Assembly: GCA_021776335.1 (NCBI GenBank)
Contig: JAJFGB010000008.1
Coordinates: forward strand, 51,973-115,972
Length of the DNA: 64,000 nt
Direction of reading: 5' to 3'
Source: Hyphococcus sp.
GTDB taxonomy: Bacteria; Pseudomonadota; Alphaproteobacteria; Caulobacterales; Parvularculaceae
The notes beneath the pieces are model-generated. The model searched no databases, had not been told where the DNA came from, and worked only from the letters and a program-made list of their open reading frames with translations. The position numbers and the translations under genes were made by a program. Positions 35,981 through 44,435 of this stretch are shown here, in pieces; position 1 is the first letter of the stretch; every line of letters begins with the position of its first letter.

Positions 35981-36334
35981 TTATTTCTGGTAATATTTTT
36001 CGGAAGTAACTTTGCCATTTTCCCAGGTGCGAACGAGAACTTCGTTCCACTCAATTTTTCCGCCATCGCCGCCGGTCATGTTGAATGTCCATTCGCTGGC
36101 GGAGTAGTTATCGCCGGCAGCCTGGCCATGAAGCGTTGCGCCGTCGAAACTTTTCAGGCTGCTGAAGAAGCCTGAAAGATGCTCAGACTGAGCTGCTTTT
36201 GACTGACGGCTTGAGCCATCGCTTTCGATGAATACGCAATTATCAGCGTAATATTGCTCAATAGAATCGAGAATTTTGCCTTCTTTGGTAAGGCTGTTAA
36301 CGGCGGCTTCTAAACGCATTAGGTCGTCACTCAT
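35981..36334 (-). CDS. SnoaL/NTF2-like protein
   Basis: A 117-residue protein from the ATG at 36334 (AAGGA seven bases upstream; an in-frame start ten codons earlier is less likely). The fold pattern matches the SnoaL/NTF2-like cone: Y-Y-A-D-N-C-V-F-I-E near residue 30, a beta-rich middle, and V-R-T-W-E-N-G-K-V-T-S-E-K-Y-Y at the end. Members bind small molecules or act as isomerases; no specific active site is evident. Monocistronic. Confidence 0.7.
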   Translation of the reverse strand: MSDDLMRLEAAVNSLTKEGKILDSIEQYYADNCVFIESDGSSRQSKAAQSEHLSGFFSSLKSFDGATLHGQAAGDNYSASEWTFNMTGGDGGKIEWNEVLVRTWENGKVTSEKYYQK

Positions 36335-36552
36335 TTTTTCGTCCTTCATATTTTGCTGGATCAACTGTTAATGGTGCGTCCATTGGGTCCGCACTATTCA
36401 TTGTAGATAGCCCAGGAAAACCGATCACAAAATGACTGAGAGGCCATCATACTTTGCAGATCGTCCAGCGAGTATTTTTATCGGTCGCTGTGCGCTTTCA
36501 TCAGAAACGGCAAATGATGCGTGCTCTAATTTTCGAACTTCTGTTGAAAGCG

Positions 36553-36586
36553 AAAAAATCTCGCACGACTTTCGCCGTGCGAGATT
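36553..36586 (-). terminator. Intrinsic terminator after the cupredoxin gene
   Basis: Perfect 11-base stem AATCTCGCACG / CGTGCGAGATT, loop of eight, followed on the minus strand by TTTTTTCG. A classic rho-independent terminator about 45 bases past the cupredoxin stop. Confidence 0.85.
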
Positions 36587-36629
36587 AATTCGGTTGGTCT
36601 ATCGAATTATGGTGGGAATGGTAGCGCCG

Positions 36630-37097
36630 TTATTCAGTGATAATCAGTTTGCCTTTCATCACTGGATGAAACGTACAGATATAATCCTTCTCACCGACCT
36701 CTTTCACTATGAGAGACCATTCATCATTCTTTTTAAGGCTGCCTGAGTCCCACGCCTTGTCCTTTGCCGTGGCTGTATGGGGAACAACATCGAGGTTTTT
36801 CCAGGTGATTTTGTCACCCTTTTTGACGGTCAATGTTGCGGGGCTGAATTTGAACTGTTTGATTTCCACGATGTGGGTGGTGATTTTGTCGTTCTGATCG
36901 CCACTTTCTTTCGTACTCATGGCGGTATCGGTCTGAGATGCGGTCATCGCCTGAGCGGCATTTGCAGATGTGAGCAGCGTCAGCGAGGCTGCGCTGACCG
37001 ATAGCAGGATGAACGTGCGCCGGAAGATGCGCGCAGTCGATGCGCATCTTCCGTTTTTCAACGCCGCATCAACAGAACAGGAGAGAAATTTTGACAT
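36630..37097 (-). CDS. Exported cupredoxin (type 1 copper protein)
   Basis: A 155-residue plastocyanin/pseudoazurin-like protein. A long signal peptide (basic start, hydrophobic residues 28-47, cleavage near A-N-A-A) and a polar linker precede the cupredoxin fold from residue 75. The four type-1 copper ligands are present: His107 (V-P-H-T-A), Cys141, His144 and Met147 (Y-I-C-T-F-H-P-V-M). It should carry electrons or bind copper in the periplasm. It lies 27 bases after the DUF4142 gene and ends in a clear terminator, so the two form a short operon. Partner proteins are not identified; the nearby Rieske/ferric-reductase protein is a candidate. Confidence 0.87.
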   Translation of the reverse strand: MSKFLSCSVDAALKNGRCASTARIFRRTFILLSVSAASLTLLTSANAAQAMTASQTDTAMSTKESGDQNDKITTHIVEIKQFKFSPATLTVKKGDKITWKNLDVVPHTATAKDKAWDSGSLKKNDEWSLIVKEVGEKDYICTFHPVMKGKLIITE

Positions 37098-37124
37098 GGC
37101 GTTAGCGCCCCTTTTTGAACAGGT

Positions 37125-37655
37125 CTATTTAAGTGATTTAACCATCTTGCCGGCGTGGCCTTCATGTATTTCGAAAACTGCCAACGCGTCTCCCAAGAGG
37201 GCTTTGAATTCTTTGTTGTCCGCCGCGGGGATGAACGCTGTTTTGATCGTCTTGTTGACAAACTCATGATAACCGAGCTCGTTTGCGGCATAGGCGCGAT
37301 CAAACGCGGCGCCGTCGAGCGCTGACAGTTCGGCAATCTTCGCATCGGCGCCTGCCAGCAGCTGCTGGCTGGTCGGATTGTCTTCGGGACTCGCACCAAG
37401 TTTTTCTAAAAGCGCCAGCGCCTGATCATTTACCGCCGCGTGGTCTTGCAACATTAGTTGAGCGAAATCGCGCACTTTCGCATTTTCTGATTTCGCGAGG
37501 GCCAAATGTGCGTATCGGATATCAATATTTCCAGCCGTATAGGCGATATGCGCTATTTGCATGTCGCTTGGACCATCGTCAGCCATCGCTGCATTTCCGC
37601 CAGCGGCGCCGAGCATCATCGCCGCTGCAATAGCGAGTTTCGTGTGTCTAAACAT
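37125..37655 (-). CDS. DUF4142 periplasmic protein
   Basis: A 176-residue exported protein: signal peptide (to about residue 25, A-A-M-A-D), then a helical DUF4142 domain (ferritin-like/DUF305-related helices) with V-R-D-F-A-Q-L-M-L-Q-D-H-A-A-V-N and a C-terminal His segment E-I-H-E-G-H. The regularly placed His and Asp residues suggest a metal site, but none is established. First gene of the pair with the cupredoxin. Confidence 0.82.
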   Translation of the reverse strand: MFRHTKLAIAAAMMLGAAGGNAAMADDGPSDMQIAHIAYTAGNIDIRYAHLALAKSENAKVRDFAQLMLQDHAAVNDQALALLEKLGASPEDNPTSQQLLAGADAKIAELSALDGAAFDRAYAANELGYHEFVNKTIKTAFIPAADNKEFKALLGDALAVFEIHEGHAGKMVKSLK

Positions 37656-37958
37656 AATTTGTTCTCCGTAAAATCTGATTCACTCAGCTGCCTGCTGATG
37701 AATGCAAATTATGGAGTGTGCTCAGAGATTCCAGTGACCCTTGGGATTCATGGACGATGGGCAACGCAGTTCGGACTATGTGCAAAGTTTAAGTTCAATA
37801 ATCGCGGATTTCCTCATGAAATGCTGGTTGATGGGCATGGTATTTGTGCAAGATCGGGTTCGCGAAGCTGACTGAGGAGAGCCGTCATTGACCCGTCAAA
37901 TTTGCAACAAACATTCCTGCCCTGCAGGCGCCAATGAGCTGCCGATGCAGGCATTTGG
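37656..37958. other. Intergenic region between DUF4142 and the 53-residue ORF
   Basis: About 300 bases holding the promoter of the DUF4142-cupredoxin pair. An imperfect GC-rich inverted repeat (CCTGCA...TGCAGG, near 37920-37952) sits just past the small ORF stop and may terminate its transcript. I see no further gene. Confidence 0.45.
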
Positions 37959-38120
37959 TTATAAAAGACTGCCCATGATTTTTCCGACATGAAAGACGAT
38001 GACGAACATTAAAGGAAGAACGGCGGACAGGAAGAATTGATCAATCCTCGGCGTGTGCGCATAGCCGATAAACATCGTTTCTTCTCTGGCTGGCGTTAGA
38101 ACGCCTTTTTTCAAACTCAT
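37959..38120 (-). CDS. 53-residue single-helix membrane protein of the Rieske operon
   Basis: A short ORF (53 residues) beginning at the ATG at 38120 with AGGAG seven bases upstream, 39 bases after the stop of the Rieske/ferric-reductase gene on the same strand. The N-terminal half is polar (K-K-G-V-L-T-P-A-R-E-E-T); the C-terminal half is one membrane helix (F-F-L-S-A-V-L-P-L-M-F-V-I-V-F) ending G-S-L-L. No family recognised. Position, ribosome-binding site and helix suggest a small subunit or assembly partner of the upstream membrane redox protein. Confidence 0.6.
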   Translation of the reverse strand: MSLKKGVLTPAREETMFIGYAHTPRIDQFFLSAVLPLMFVIVFHVGKIMGSLL

Positions 38121-38159
38121 ATTCAGCTCCTGTGCGCAACCATTTTCACCAATAGAGGC

Positions 38160-39176
38160 TTATGCCGAGTTCGGCGTAAGCCGCAGCCAGATGTCGTCAC
38201 CCTCCAACCGCGTTTCATAGGTTGCAACTTCTTCGGTAAAGGGCGGTGGGGACTTCCCCGAAACGGGGTCATACTCATATCCATGCCATGGACAGACGAT
38301 GCAGCCATTGACAATGCGGCCTTCGCCCAATGGTCCATTTTGATGCGGGCAGACATTTGAAACCGCATGAATATGATCGCGGTCGCGAAAGACCGCCACG
38401 CGTTCTGCGTTGGGCACAGGAACAATAATCGCGCGCTCGTCCGGTATGGCGGAAATCTTTCCAACCTTTATCCATTCCGCTTTATCCGTCATATGGAAAC
38501 CACGATCGGCCTTGTACTCCTTTAGCCCGCTAAGGAGATGCAGCCCCGCGACGATGATAGCGCTTGCGCTGGCGAAATAGAGATAGATCCCTGGCTTGTA
38601 GTTTTGTAGCGCGCCAATCACGATGTGAAATACGAGCAATGCATATGCGATATAAACCAGCATATGCAGGGCTTTCCAGAATGTCGCCGAGAGCGTGTTG
38701 AGCCAGAAATCATGGCTTGTGATCGCCATCAAAAACAGAACCAACAGGGCGGTGACGCCAAGGGCCTCATAAGGAAAACTGTTGAGGGAGGCGTAGTCTG
38801 CGTCCTCGGTAAAGATTGCGACAAGCGGATTGCCATCGGCAAACCCATGATAGAGGAAAATCACGCTGAGCCCGTGTAGAGCCGCAACGGTGAAAGTCGT
38901 CACGCCGAAATGACGACGATTATATAGCAAGGGTTTAAACCGAGGAGACAGACGGGCGAGAGGGCCGATGCTGAGCACTATGGTCAGCATGACAAAAGCA
39001 CAGGTTCCGAGGCCCCGGACGATCGCGCTTTCCGCAGTGGTTTGCTCCGTTGAAAGATCAAATCCGGCGCTCACAAGGTAATAGCTGGAGAGGTACAAAA
39101 TAACGCCCGCGAAAAGCGCGAGATCATAGATGATCTTCGTTCTGTTCCAGGAGACAAATTTATATCCAGCAGCCAT
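38160..39176 (-). CDS. Ferric-reductase-like membrane protein fused to a Rieske 2Fe-2S domain
   Basis: A 338-residue fusion. Residues 1-230 form a ferric-reductase/MsrQ-like module with about six helices and paired His residues suitable for heme b (A-A-L-H-G-L, I-F-L-Y-H-G-F, A-L-H-M-L and L-V-F-H-I-V). Residues 235-338 are a Rieske domain with all ligands: Cys276, His278 (C-P-H-Q-N-G) and Cys295, His298 (C-P-W-H-G-Y). This would pass electrons between a soluble donor and membrane heme. The Rieske domain is C-terminal and no signal peptide is seen. It lies between two tiny single-helix ORFs. Related two-domain proteins exist, but a substrate is not known to me. Confidence 0.85.
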   Translation of the reverse strand: MAAGYKFVSWNRTKIIYDLALFAGVILYLSSYYLVSAGFDLSTEQTTAESAIVRGLGTCAFVMLTIVLSIGPLARLSPRFKPLLYNRRHFGVTTFTVAALHGLSVIFLYHGFADGNPLVAIFTEDADYASLNSFPYEALGVTALLVLFLMAITSHDFWLNTLSATFWKALHMLVYIAYALLVFHIVIGALQNYKPGIYLYFASASAIIVAGLHLLSGLKEYKADRGFHMTDKAEWIKVGKISAIPDERAIIVPVPNAERVAVFRDRDHIHAVSNVCPHQNGPLGEGRIVNGCIVCPWHGYEYDPVSGKSPPPFTEEVATYETRLEGDDIWLRLTPNSA

Positions 39177-39210
39177 ATCTCTCGCTCACAATGGGTTGGG
39201 CGGGGTGCAT

Positions 39211-39312
39211 CTATGAGGGCTGGTACAAGGAGATCGCCAGTAAGCCCATGCTCAGAACAATCGCAAGCAATAGCCAAATCCTGAAATGCCAGTTGCGATG
39301 CGCTCTCTTCAC
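39211..39312 (-). CDS. 33-residue single-helix ORF upstream of the Rieske fusion gene
   Basis: A 33-residue ORF with a GTG start at 39312, stopping 34 bases before the ATG of the Rieske fusion. A basic start (K-R-A-H-R-N-W-H-F-R) is followed by one helix (I-W-L-L-L-A-I-V-L-S-M-G-L-L-A-I-S-L). The ribosome-binding site is weak (GAG). It could be a leader peptide or small subunit; coding is plausible but unproven. Confidence 0.4.
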   Translation of the reverse strand: MKRAHRNWHFRIWLLLAIVLSMGLLAISLYQPS

Positions 39313-39378
39313 GGGCTCACTCTTTGCTGTGTTTTTCAGTTCGACGTGAAAATAAGCAGCCCTTTTGTCAGTATTTGT

Positions 39379-39792
39379 TTATGAGAAAACAAATGTTGAA
39401 CCGATCATCAGGATTGCCGCCCAGGAGACGAGGTAAGTCGGTGTACGCAGGAAGGGCACGCCCAGCGTATAAACAATCGCATGGAGAACCCGCGCATAAA
39501 AGAAAACAAACGCCCAAAAGCCAACGCTTTCTCCTGCCTGATCTCCGACTAAAAACCCGGCCGCCAGAACAACAGCGATAAAGGCCGGCATCGTCTCAAC
39601 CATGTTGAGATGTGCCCGCTGAGAGCGCTGCGCCCAGAGGGGCGGCTCAGGCTGTGTTGCCGGAAATCCTTCCGGGTAATTGGTGATAAACTTGACAGGC
39701 CCCCACACGAATAATCGCGCAAGAATATAGGGGGTCCACATTAAAATCGTCAGCAAGCCGCTGAGACCAAGATAATAATAAGCCGTCGTCAC
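39379..39792 (-). CDS. MAPEG family membrane protein
   Basis: A 137-residue MAPEG protein with four helices and the family segment R-A-H-L-N-M-V-E-T-M-P-A-F (R-x-x-N-x-x-E). It is upstream of the micro-ORF and Rieske gene on the same strand (66-base gap), so it may be the first gene of that operon. AAGGAG lies upstream of the ATG. Only a general small-molecule or thiol transferase role can be suggested. Confidence 0.83.
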   Translation of the reverse strand: MTTAYYYLGLSGLLTILMWTPYILARLFVWGPVKFITNYPEGFPATQPEPPLWAQRSQRAHLNMVETMPAFIAVVLAAGFLVGDQAGESVGFWAFVFFYARVLHAIVYTLGVPFLRTPTYLVSWAAILMIGSTFVFS

Positions 39793-39994
39793 TTTTTGTT
39801 CTCCTTACGCGTATGCAGATTCAGCAGCAGCGTTGGCAATTAACGGGGTTGCAGGGTTCTGTCGCTATGCGCGCCAGTCGGCGTCATGCGTTCATGGATC
39901 CGGTAAACTCCTGTTTTCTCGGTAACGCTTAATGCCGAAATCTAGGGCTCACCTGGATCATTTGTATATAAACCGAAAGGAGATTTGGATTACC

Positions 39995-40024
39995 TGCAAT
40001 GAATGCCGGACTGGTTGCAATGAA
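39995..40024. promoter_or_regulatory. Paired direct repeats TGCAATGAA, possible AraC-type half-sites
   Basis: TGCAATGAA occurs at 39995-40003 and again at 40016-40024, a 21-base period (two helical turns), about 200 bases upstream of the MAPEG start and right after the AraC regulator stop. Spaced direct repeats are typical of AraC-family sites. Tentative. Confidence 0.3.
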
Positions 40025-40026
40025 CT

Positions 40027-40992
40027 CTAGTGAACCGTTGCCGGCTCCACTCGCCGATATTCCTTAGGTGATACGCCGAATTTCTGTGAGAAGGCGCGTG
40101 TAAACGCGGCGGGAGACTGATAACCAATTTTGATCGCGACTTCCTGAATATTGATCTGCGTGCCCGACAGATAACTCAGCGCCTTTTGCAGACGCCAGTC
40201 CGACAAATAGGTCATGGGTCCGCTGCCAATGGCGGCTTTGAACTGTTCTGCAAACTTGCTGCGCGACATGCCGACGCCGGTTGCCAGCTTGTCGAGGGTC
40301 CATGGGTGCGCGAGGTCATTATGCATCAATAAAAGAGCATCGCCGATGCGTTTTTCACCCAATGCCCCGATGATCTGTGCGAGCTTTGGAGATTGATCGG
40401 CGCATGCGCGAATTGTCTCTATAAATATGATTTCTGAAAGCCGTCGTACGGTTGCGTTGGTGTGGTCGGAATCGGAAAATATTTGCCGGACGATGAGGCG
40501 TAAGACGTCATCGAGCCAAACGAACTTTGCCCGCAATTGCGGTGTAACCAGCAAAAATTCTGGCAGCGCACGCAGGAGCGGATGATCCGAATCATTGCGA
40601 AATGTGTAATGACCGCAAATCATCTGGGCTGACGCTGAATCATCGCCGTCACCCAGGGTGAAAACACCTTCTCCGTTATACCCTGCATCCGCAATAACCT
40701 GTTCCAGCGGTGCTGGCCGGGGTTTTGATTGATTTGACAGGATGTGGTCTCTACCTTCCGGTATCAAAATGAGGTCGCCAGGCGACAATTCGACCGTGGC
40801 GCCGGATTGGAGGGTCACAAAACATCGTCCATGGACAACAAGATGAAATCGTGCGGCGCGTTCATATTGCGGAACAGTGATCGCCCAGTCATCTGAAAAA
40901 TCGGTGCGGAAATATAAAACCCCTTTTAGCTGAAAGGTTTCGACAATATCGTCTATGACATCCATTTGCAGATCATCCCGAGAGCTATGCAA
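40027..40992 (-). CDS. AraC family transcriptional regulator
   Basis: A 321-residue regulator. The N-terminal 190 residues form a cupin-like ligand-binding domain (L-V-V-H-G-R-C-F-V-T-L, L-S-P-G-D-L-I-L-I-P-E-G). The C-terminal 100 residues hold two helix-turn-helix motifs, ending in the AraC signature I-G-Y-Q-S-P-A-A-F-T-R-A-F-S-Q-K-F-G-V-S-P-style sequence (two halves read separately). It is divergent from the CDGSH-cupin gene, with about 110 bases between starts, so both are likely controlled from that gap. Ligand unknown. Confidence 0.88.
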   Translation of the reverse strand: MHSSRDDLQMDVIDDIVETFQLKGVLYFRTDFSDDWAITVPQYERAARFHLVVHGRCFVTLQSGATVELSPGDLILIPEGRDHILSNQSKPRPAPLEQVIADAGYNGEGVFTLGDGDDSASAQMICGHYTFRNDSDHPLLRALPEFLLVTPQLRAKFVWLDDVLRLIVRQIFSDSDHTNATVRRLSEIIFIETIRACADQSPKLAQIIGALGEKRIGDALLLMHNDLAHPWTLDKLATGVGMSRSKFAEQFKAAIGSGPMTYLSDWRLQKALSYLSGTQINIQEVAIKIGYQSPAAFTRAFSQKFGVSPKEYRRVEPATVH

Positions 40993-41104
40993 TTCGTCCT
41001 GATACGTTGGACTGCACGAGTTACGCTAGGGATATACAATAGCGATGCCAAAACAACACTACAATAATTCGTTATGACTTTTGGAAACGCACAAACGGGA
41101 ATCC

Positions 41105-42169
41105 ATGAAAACTGATGATTCAGTCATAGCAAAGGCAAAACCCTTTTTGGTTTCTGTCGAAAAAGGAAGAAAATATGCGTGGTGTGCGTGCGGGCGCAGC
41201 CAGAAGCAGCCTTTTTGTGATGGATCGCATAGCGGCACGACGTTGAAGCCCGTTTTGTTTAAAGCAGAAATAACTGAAGATGTTTTGTTGTGTGGATGCA
41301 AAAAAACCAAGGCTGGACCCTTTTGCGACGGCGCCCACAATAGTTTGCAGGACGTCTATGAAGAAGCGCCTGACGAAGAAATCGCGTCCATGCAAAATGC
41401 GCAAACAATCCCCCGCAACAAGGGCGACGTCGGAAAAGCGATGCTTGACGGCGGCGCTTATGTGCTGACCCCTGATTTGGCGGACGCCAACCGCAACGGA
41501 ACGCTCTCGGAGCTGTCGCTCATCACGCATCTTGATGGCGCCAAATTTCTGAGTTTTTTTCAGCTAAGTGCGGGCGCGGGCCAATCGCCGTGGCGGCTCC
41601 ACAAGAACGGGGACAGCATACTCTTTGTTGTTTCGGGAAAGGGCGCCGTGAATATTGAAGGCGAGAAATTTGATGTTACGTCGGAAACCGGGATCTTTGT
41701 ACGCAAGGGAGAAGCCTTTCGTTTTGAAGCGGCGGAGGAGATGTGCGCGATGATGGCGGTCTGCCCGGAGTCGAAAGAGGTTTCCTGGCCCGATCAGCCG
41801 TCCGGTCGCTTTGATAGGGAAACACTGATCCGTTCTGTAGCCGTGGACGACACAAAGGCAAATGCGATGGCGGATCGTTTCTATCAAGTTCTCGTCGGCG
41901 AAGAGATCGGTTCCACCGAAGTGACACAATTCATTGGCGGCGTGCCGAAATCACGAGCGGCATTCCACCGTCACCTATACGAAGAGGCGATCGTCATTTT
42001 GTCCGGTGTGGGCGTGATGTGGACGGAAACCCGCCGCGCGCCCGTTAAGCCAGGCGATGTAATTTTTTTACCAGCCCGTCAAAGACACTCCCTCGAGTGC
42101 ATGTCGGGCGAAGGCATGCGCCTGATGGGCGCCTTTTATCCGGCTGGAAGCCCTGCCATTAATTATTGA
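41105..42169 (+). CDS. Double CDGSH iron-sulfur protein fused to two cupin domains
   Basis: About 354 residues from the ATG at 41105 (GGGA upstream; an in-frame TTG lies eight codons earlier). Two CDGSH motifs bind 2Fe-2S clusters with the 3Cys-1His set: Cys27, Cys29, Cys38, His42 (C-A-C-G ... P-F-C-D-G-S-H) and Cys63, Cys65, Cys74, His78 (C-G-C-K ... P-F-C-D-G-A-H). Two cupin barrels follow, near residues 135-215 and 265-350; the second has A-F-H-R-H-L-Y-E-E-A. CDGSH clusters are redox- and pH-sensitive. Joining them to cupins suggests a redox sensor or enzyme. It is divergent from an AraC gene and 19 bases before an NSS transporter. Confidence 0.85.
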   Translation: MKTDDSVIAKAKPFLVSVEKGRKYAWCACGRSQKQPFCDGSHSGTTLKPVLFKAEITEDVLLCGCKKTKAGPFCDGAHNSLQDVYEEAPDEEIASMQNAQTIPRNKGDVGKAMLDGGAYVLTPDLADANRNGTLSELSLITHLDGAKFLSFFQLSAGAGQSPWRLHKNGDSILFVVSGKGAVNIEGEKFDVTSETGIFVRKGEAFRFEAAEEMCAMMAVCPESKEVSWPDQPSGRFDRETLIRSVAVDDTKANAMADRFYQVLVGEEIGSTEVTQFIGGVPKSRAAFHRHLYEEAIVILSGVGVMWTETRRAPVKPGDVIFLPARQRHSLECMSGEGMRLMGAFYPAGSPAINY

Positions 42170-42188
42170 ATGTGAATCGGGAGACACG

Positions 42189-43544
42189 ATGACGCAACCA
42201 TCTGGTGAAAGTTGGTCTTCCGGCACGGGCTTTATATTGGCGACGGCGGGCGCGGCAGTTGGGCTTGGCAATTTGTGGCGGTTTCCTTTTCTTGCGGGCG
42301 AAAATGGCGGGGGCGCCTTTGTTCTGATTTATATTTTCTGTGTCGCTGTAATCGGCATCCCGATCATGCTGGCCGAATTGGCGCTCGGACGTGAAGGCGG
42401 CGGCAATGCTGTTCAAAGCATCAAGTCGTTGATTGCGCGCAACGGCGCCAGTCGGTTGTGGCTGGCGCTTGGCGGGATGAGCATCTTCATCCCCTTTGTC
42501 GGTATTTCCTATTATGCAGTGGTTGGCGGCTGGGTCGTTGATTTTGCAGCCACGGGCCTGATGGGTCAGGCAGGCGCCGCAGACGGCGCCGCGGCGCAGG
42601 CGCGATATGAGAAAATGCTGAATGAGCCGGTGCGGCTCCTCTTGACCCATAGTGTTTTCATGATCGGGGTCATGGCAGTGCTGATCAACGGCGTTCAAGG
42701 CGGTATTGAACGGTTGTCGAAATTGCTGATGCCGGCGCTCTTTATTCTCCTCTTCGCCTTGATGATTTACGCAGCGCTGACCGCTGATTTTATACGGGCG
42801 GCGACGTTTCTCTTCAGGCCTGACTTTTCCGCTGTCACCGGAAAGACGATTGTGCTGGCGGCGGGTCAGGCGTTCTTTTCTCTCGCCATCGGGGTTGGCG
42901 TGATGATTACCTACGGCGCCTATGTGCCGCGGAAAATTTCACTGGCGCACGCCGTCGGTTTGATCTGCCTTGTGGATACGGGTGCTGCCTTGCTTGCGGG
43001 TCTGGTGATCTTTCCTTTTGTTTTTGCTCATGGTCTTGATCCGGCTGGCGGGCCGGGGCTTTTATTCGTTACTTTGCCTTCGGCTTTTGGACAGATGGCT
43101 GGCGGCGCCATCGTTGGCGCAGTGTTTTTTCTGCTCTTATTTTTTGCTGCCTTCACGACGGGCGTCGGTACGCTCGAACCCGTAGTTGCCTGGGCGGAAA
43201 AAAAGCCCGGTATGACGCGCCTGCGCGCGACGCTGCTGACGGGCGCCGCGACTTGGGTGCTCGGCATCGCCGCTTTATTATCGTTCAATGTGCTCAGCGA
43301 GTTTACGCCGTTAAGCAGTGTGCCGGGCTATGCCGGGAAAAATATTTTCGACATTATGGATTTTACGATCGCCAACATCTTGCTTCCGTTTAACGGGTTG
43401 ATGATTGCGCTTTTTGCCGGATGGGTGGCGCATCGCACGCTGAGAGGCAAAGTCGGGCTATCGTCACTGATGGAGTCTATCTGGGTATGGAGTCTTAGAT
43501 TGGCGGTTCCGATAGTAATTATTCTGATTGCCTTTTGGAAATAA
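42189..43544 (+). CDS. Sodium-dependent NSS/SNF family transporter
   Basis: A 451-residue symporter with about eleven helices. The hallmark start is present: W-S-S-G-T-G-F-I-L-A-T-A-G-A-A-V-G-L, then G-N-L-W-R-F-P, with the unwound helix-1 substrate site. G-G-G-A-F-V-L-I-Y follows, and F-F-S-L-A-I-G-V-G-V-M-I-T-Y-G-A-Y in the middle (Na and substrate region). NSS transporters import amino acids or related amines with sodium. It is probably co-transcribed with the CDGSH-cupin gene. Convergent with the next gene, 21 bases apart. Confidence 0.9.
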   Translation: MTQPSGESWSSGTGFILATAGAAVGLGNLWRFPFLAGENGGGAFVLIYIFCVAVIGIPIMLAELALGREGGGNAVQSIKSLIARNGASRLWLALGGMSIFIPFVGISYYAVVGGWVVDFAATGLMGQAGAADGAAAQARYEKMLNEPVRLLLTHSVFMIGVMAVLINGVQGGIERLSKLLMPALFILLFALMIYAALTADFIRAATFLFRPDFSAVTGKTIVLAAGQAFFSLAIGVGVMITYGAYVPRKISLAHAVGLICLVDTGAALLAGLVIFPFVFAHGLDPAGGPGLLFVTLPSAFGQMAGGAIVGAVFFLLLFFAAFTTGVGTLEPVVAWAEKKPGMTRLRATLLTGAATWVLGIAALLSFNVLSEFTPLSSVPGYAGKNIFDIMDFTIANILLPFNGLMIALFAGWVAHRTLRGKVGLSSLMESIWVWSLRLAVPIVIILIAFWK

Positions 43545-43565
43545 GCGCGAAGTTGCTTGCAGCTA

Positions 43566-44312
43566 TCAGTGCTCCTCCGGCGCGGGCAAAGCCAGAAATT
43601 GAAAAGGCTGACCCAACGCATCAATCCGAACGATGCGCGGCTCTTTTCCACGTGAGACATAGATATCATTTTCGGGCGATCCGCCCCTTAGCTCGAACAG
43701 ACTTGTGTCAAATTTCCCGGCCGGCGTATCGATTTCACCGCCATCGCGGGCGGTCAGTGTCACCTCATCCACCGTATTGCCCAGCGGCGCGTACCAATGA
43801 TAGCCGACAGAAGCGCCTTCCTCCTGAGACAAGACGAGGGGCAGTATGAAACTGATGATTCGCAGGGTCGTGTCTGAAGGCAGATCTTCTATATTGACCT
43901 GCGTCACGCGATCTTCTTGCCCCGGTCGAGCCGAGCGGCGTTCACCTTGCACGGTTTCATCCGGAAAACTGACCTCCATCTGATGGATCGCCGAGCCCTG
44001 ATGGAATCTGAGATTGACGAATTTGGGTGTGAGGTCCGGTATCGAGACGCCAGTCTCTTGTGTTTCATATAATTCGAGACTTGGCAGCATGGAGCGATCA
44101 TACATCAGGAGTTGATCTGCCTCTTTGACCCAACCAAGGCGCATAAAGCCGTCGCGGGCGCCGTCATTAAAGAGGCCAAGATAAGTTTCGCCGGAATCAG
44201 GAAGAGCTGCAATCGCGTCAGCGCGCCATTCACCGCGTGCGCCGCCGGACAATGCAATGATCGATGCGAATGCCGTGATTGAAACGGTTCGGATAGCTGA
44301 CAATAAGCGCAT
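43566..44312 (-). CDS. Hypothetical exported protein
   Basis: About 248 residues from the ATG at 44312 (GAGAGGAA upstream). The N-terminus is a signal peptide (cleavage near A-R-G-E). The rest is beta-rich, with Y-D-R-S-M-L-P-S-L-E-L-Y-E, a V-E-V-like paired-strand region and a C-terminal segment D-T-P-A-G-K-F-D-T-S-L-F-E-L. The last pattern resembles DUF3108-type periplasmic beta proteins, but I cannot assign a family firmly. Alone on its strand. Confidence 0.65.
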   Translation of the reverse strand: MRLLSAIRTVSITAFASIIALSGGARGEWRADAIAALPDSGETYLGLFNDGARDGFMRLGWVKEADQLLMYDRSMLPSLELYETQETGVSIPDLTPKFVNLRFHQGSAIHQMEVSFPDETVQGERRSARPGQEDRVTQVNIEDLPSDTTLRIISFILPLVLSQEEGASVGYHWYAPLGNTVDEVTLTARDGGEIDTPAGKFDTSLFELRGGSPENDIYVSRGKEPRIVRIDALGQPFQFLALPAPEEH

Positions 44313-44435
44313 ATCTTTTTCCTCTCGATAAAATCGCTGCGCTTTGGTCGGCGCGGGCAAATCTCAACGAAATCATACGCGCAGCGCCGAATGGCGACAT
44401 GTCAAATTGTGCTCGCTTTTTGCCTGCCGTCAGCC

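Noticed and set aside
41059..41340. Minus-strand frame over the CDGSH region
   Set aside because: It is antisense to the two intact CDGSH motifs and has no supporting start.
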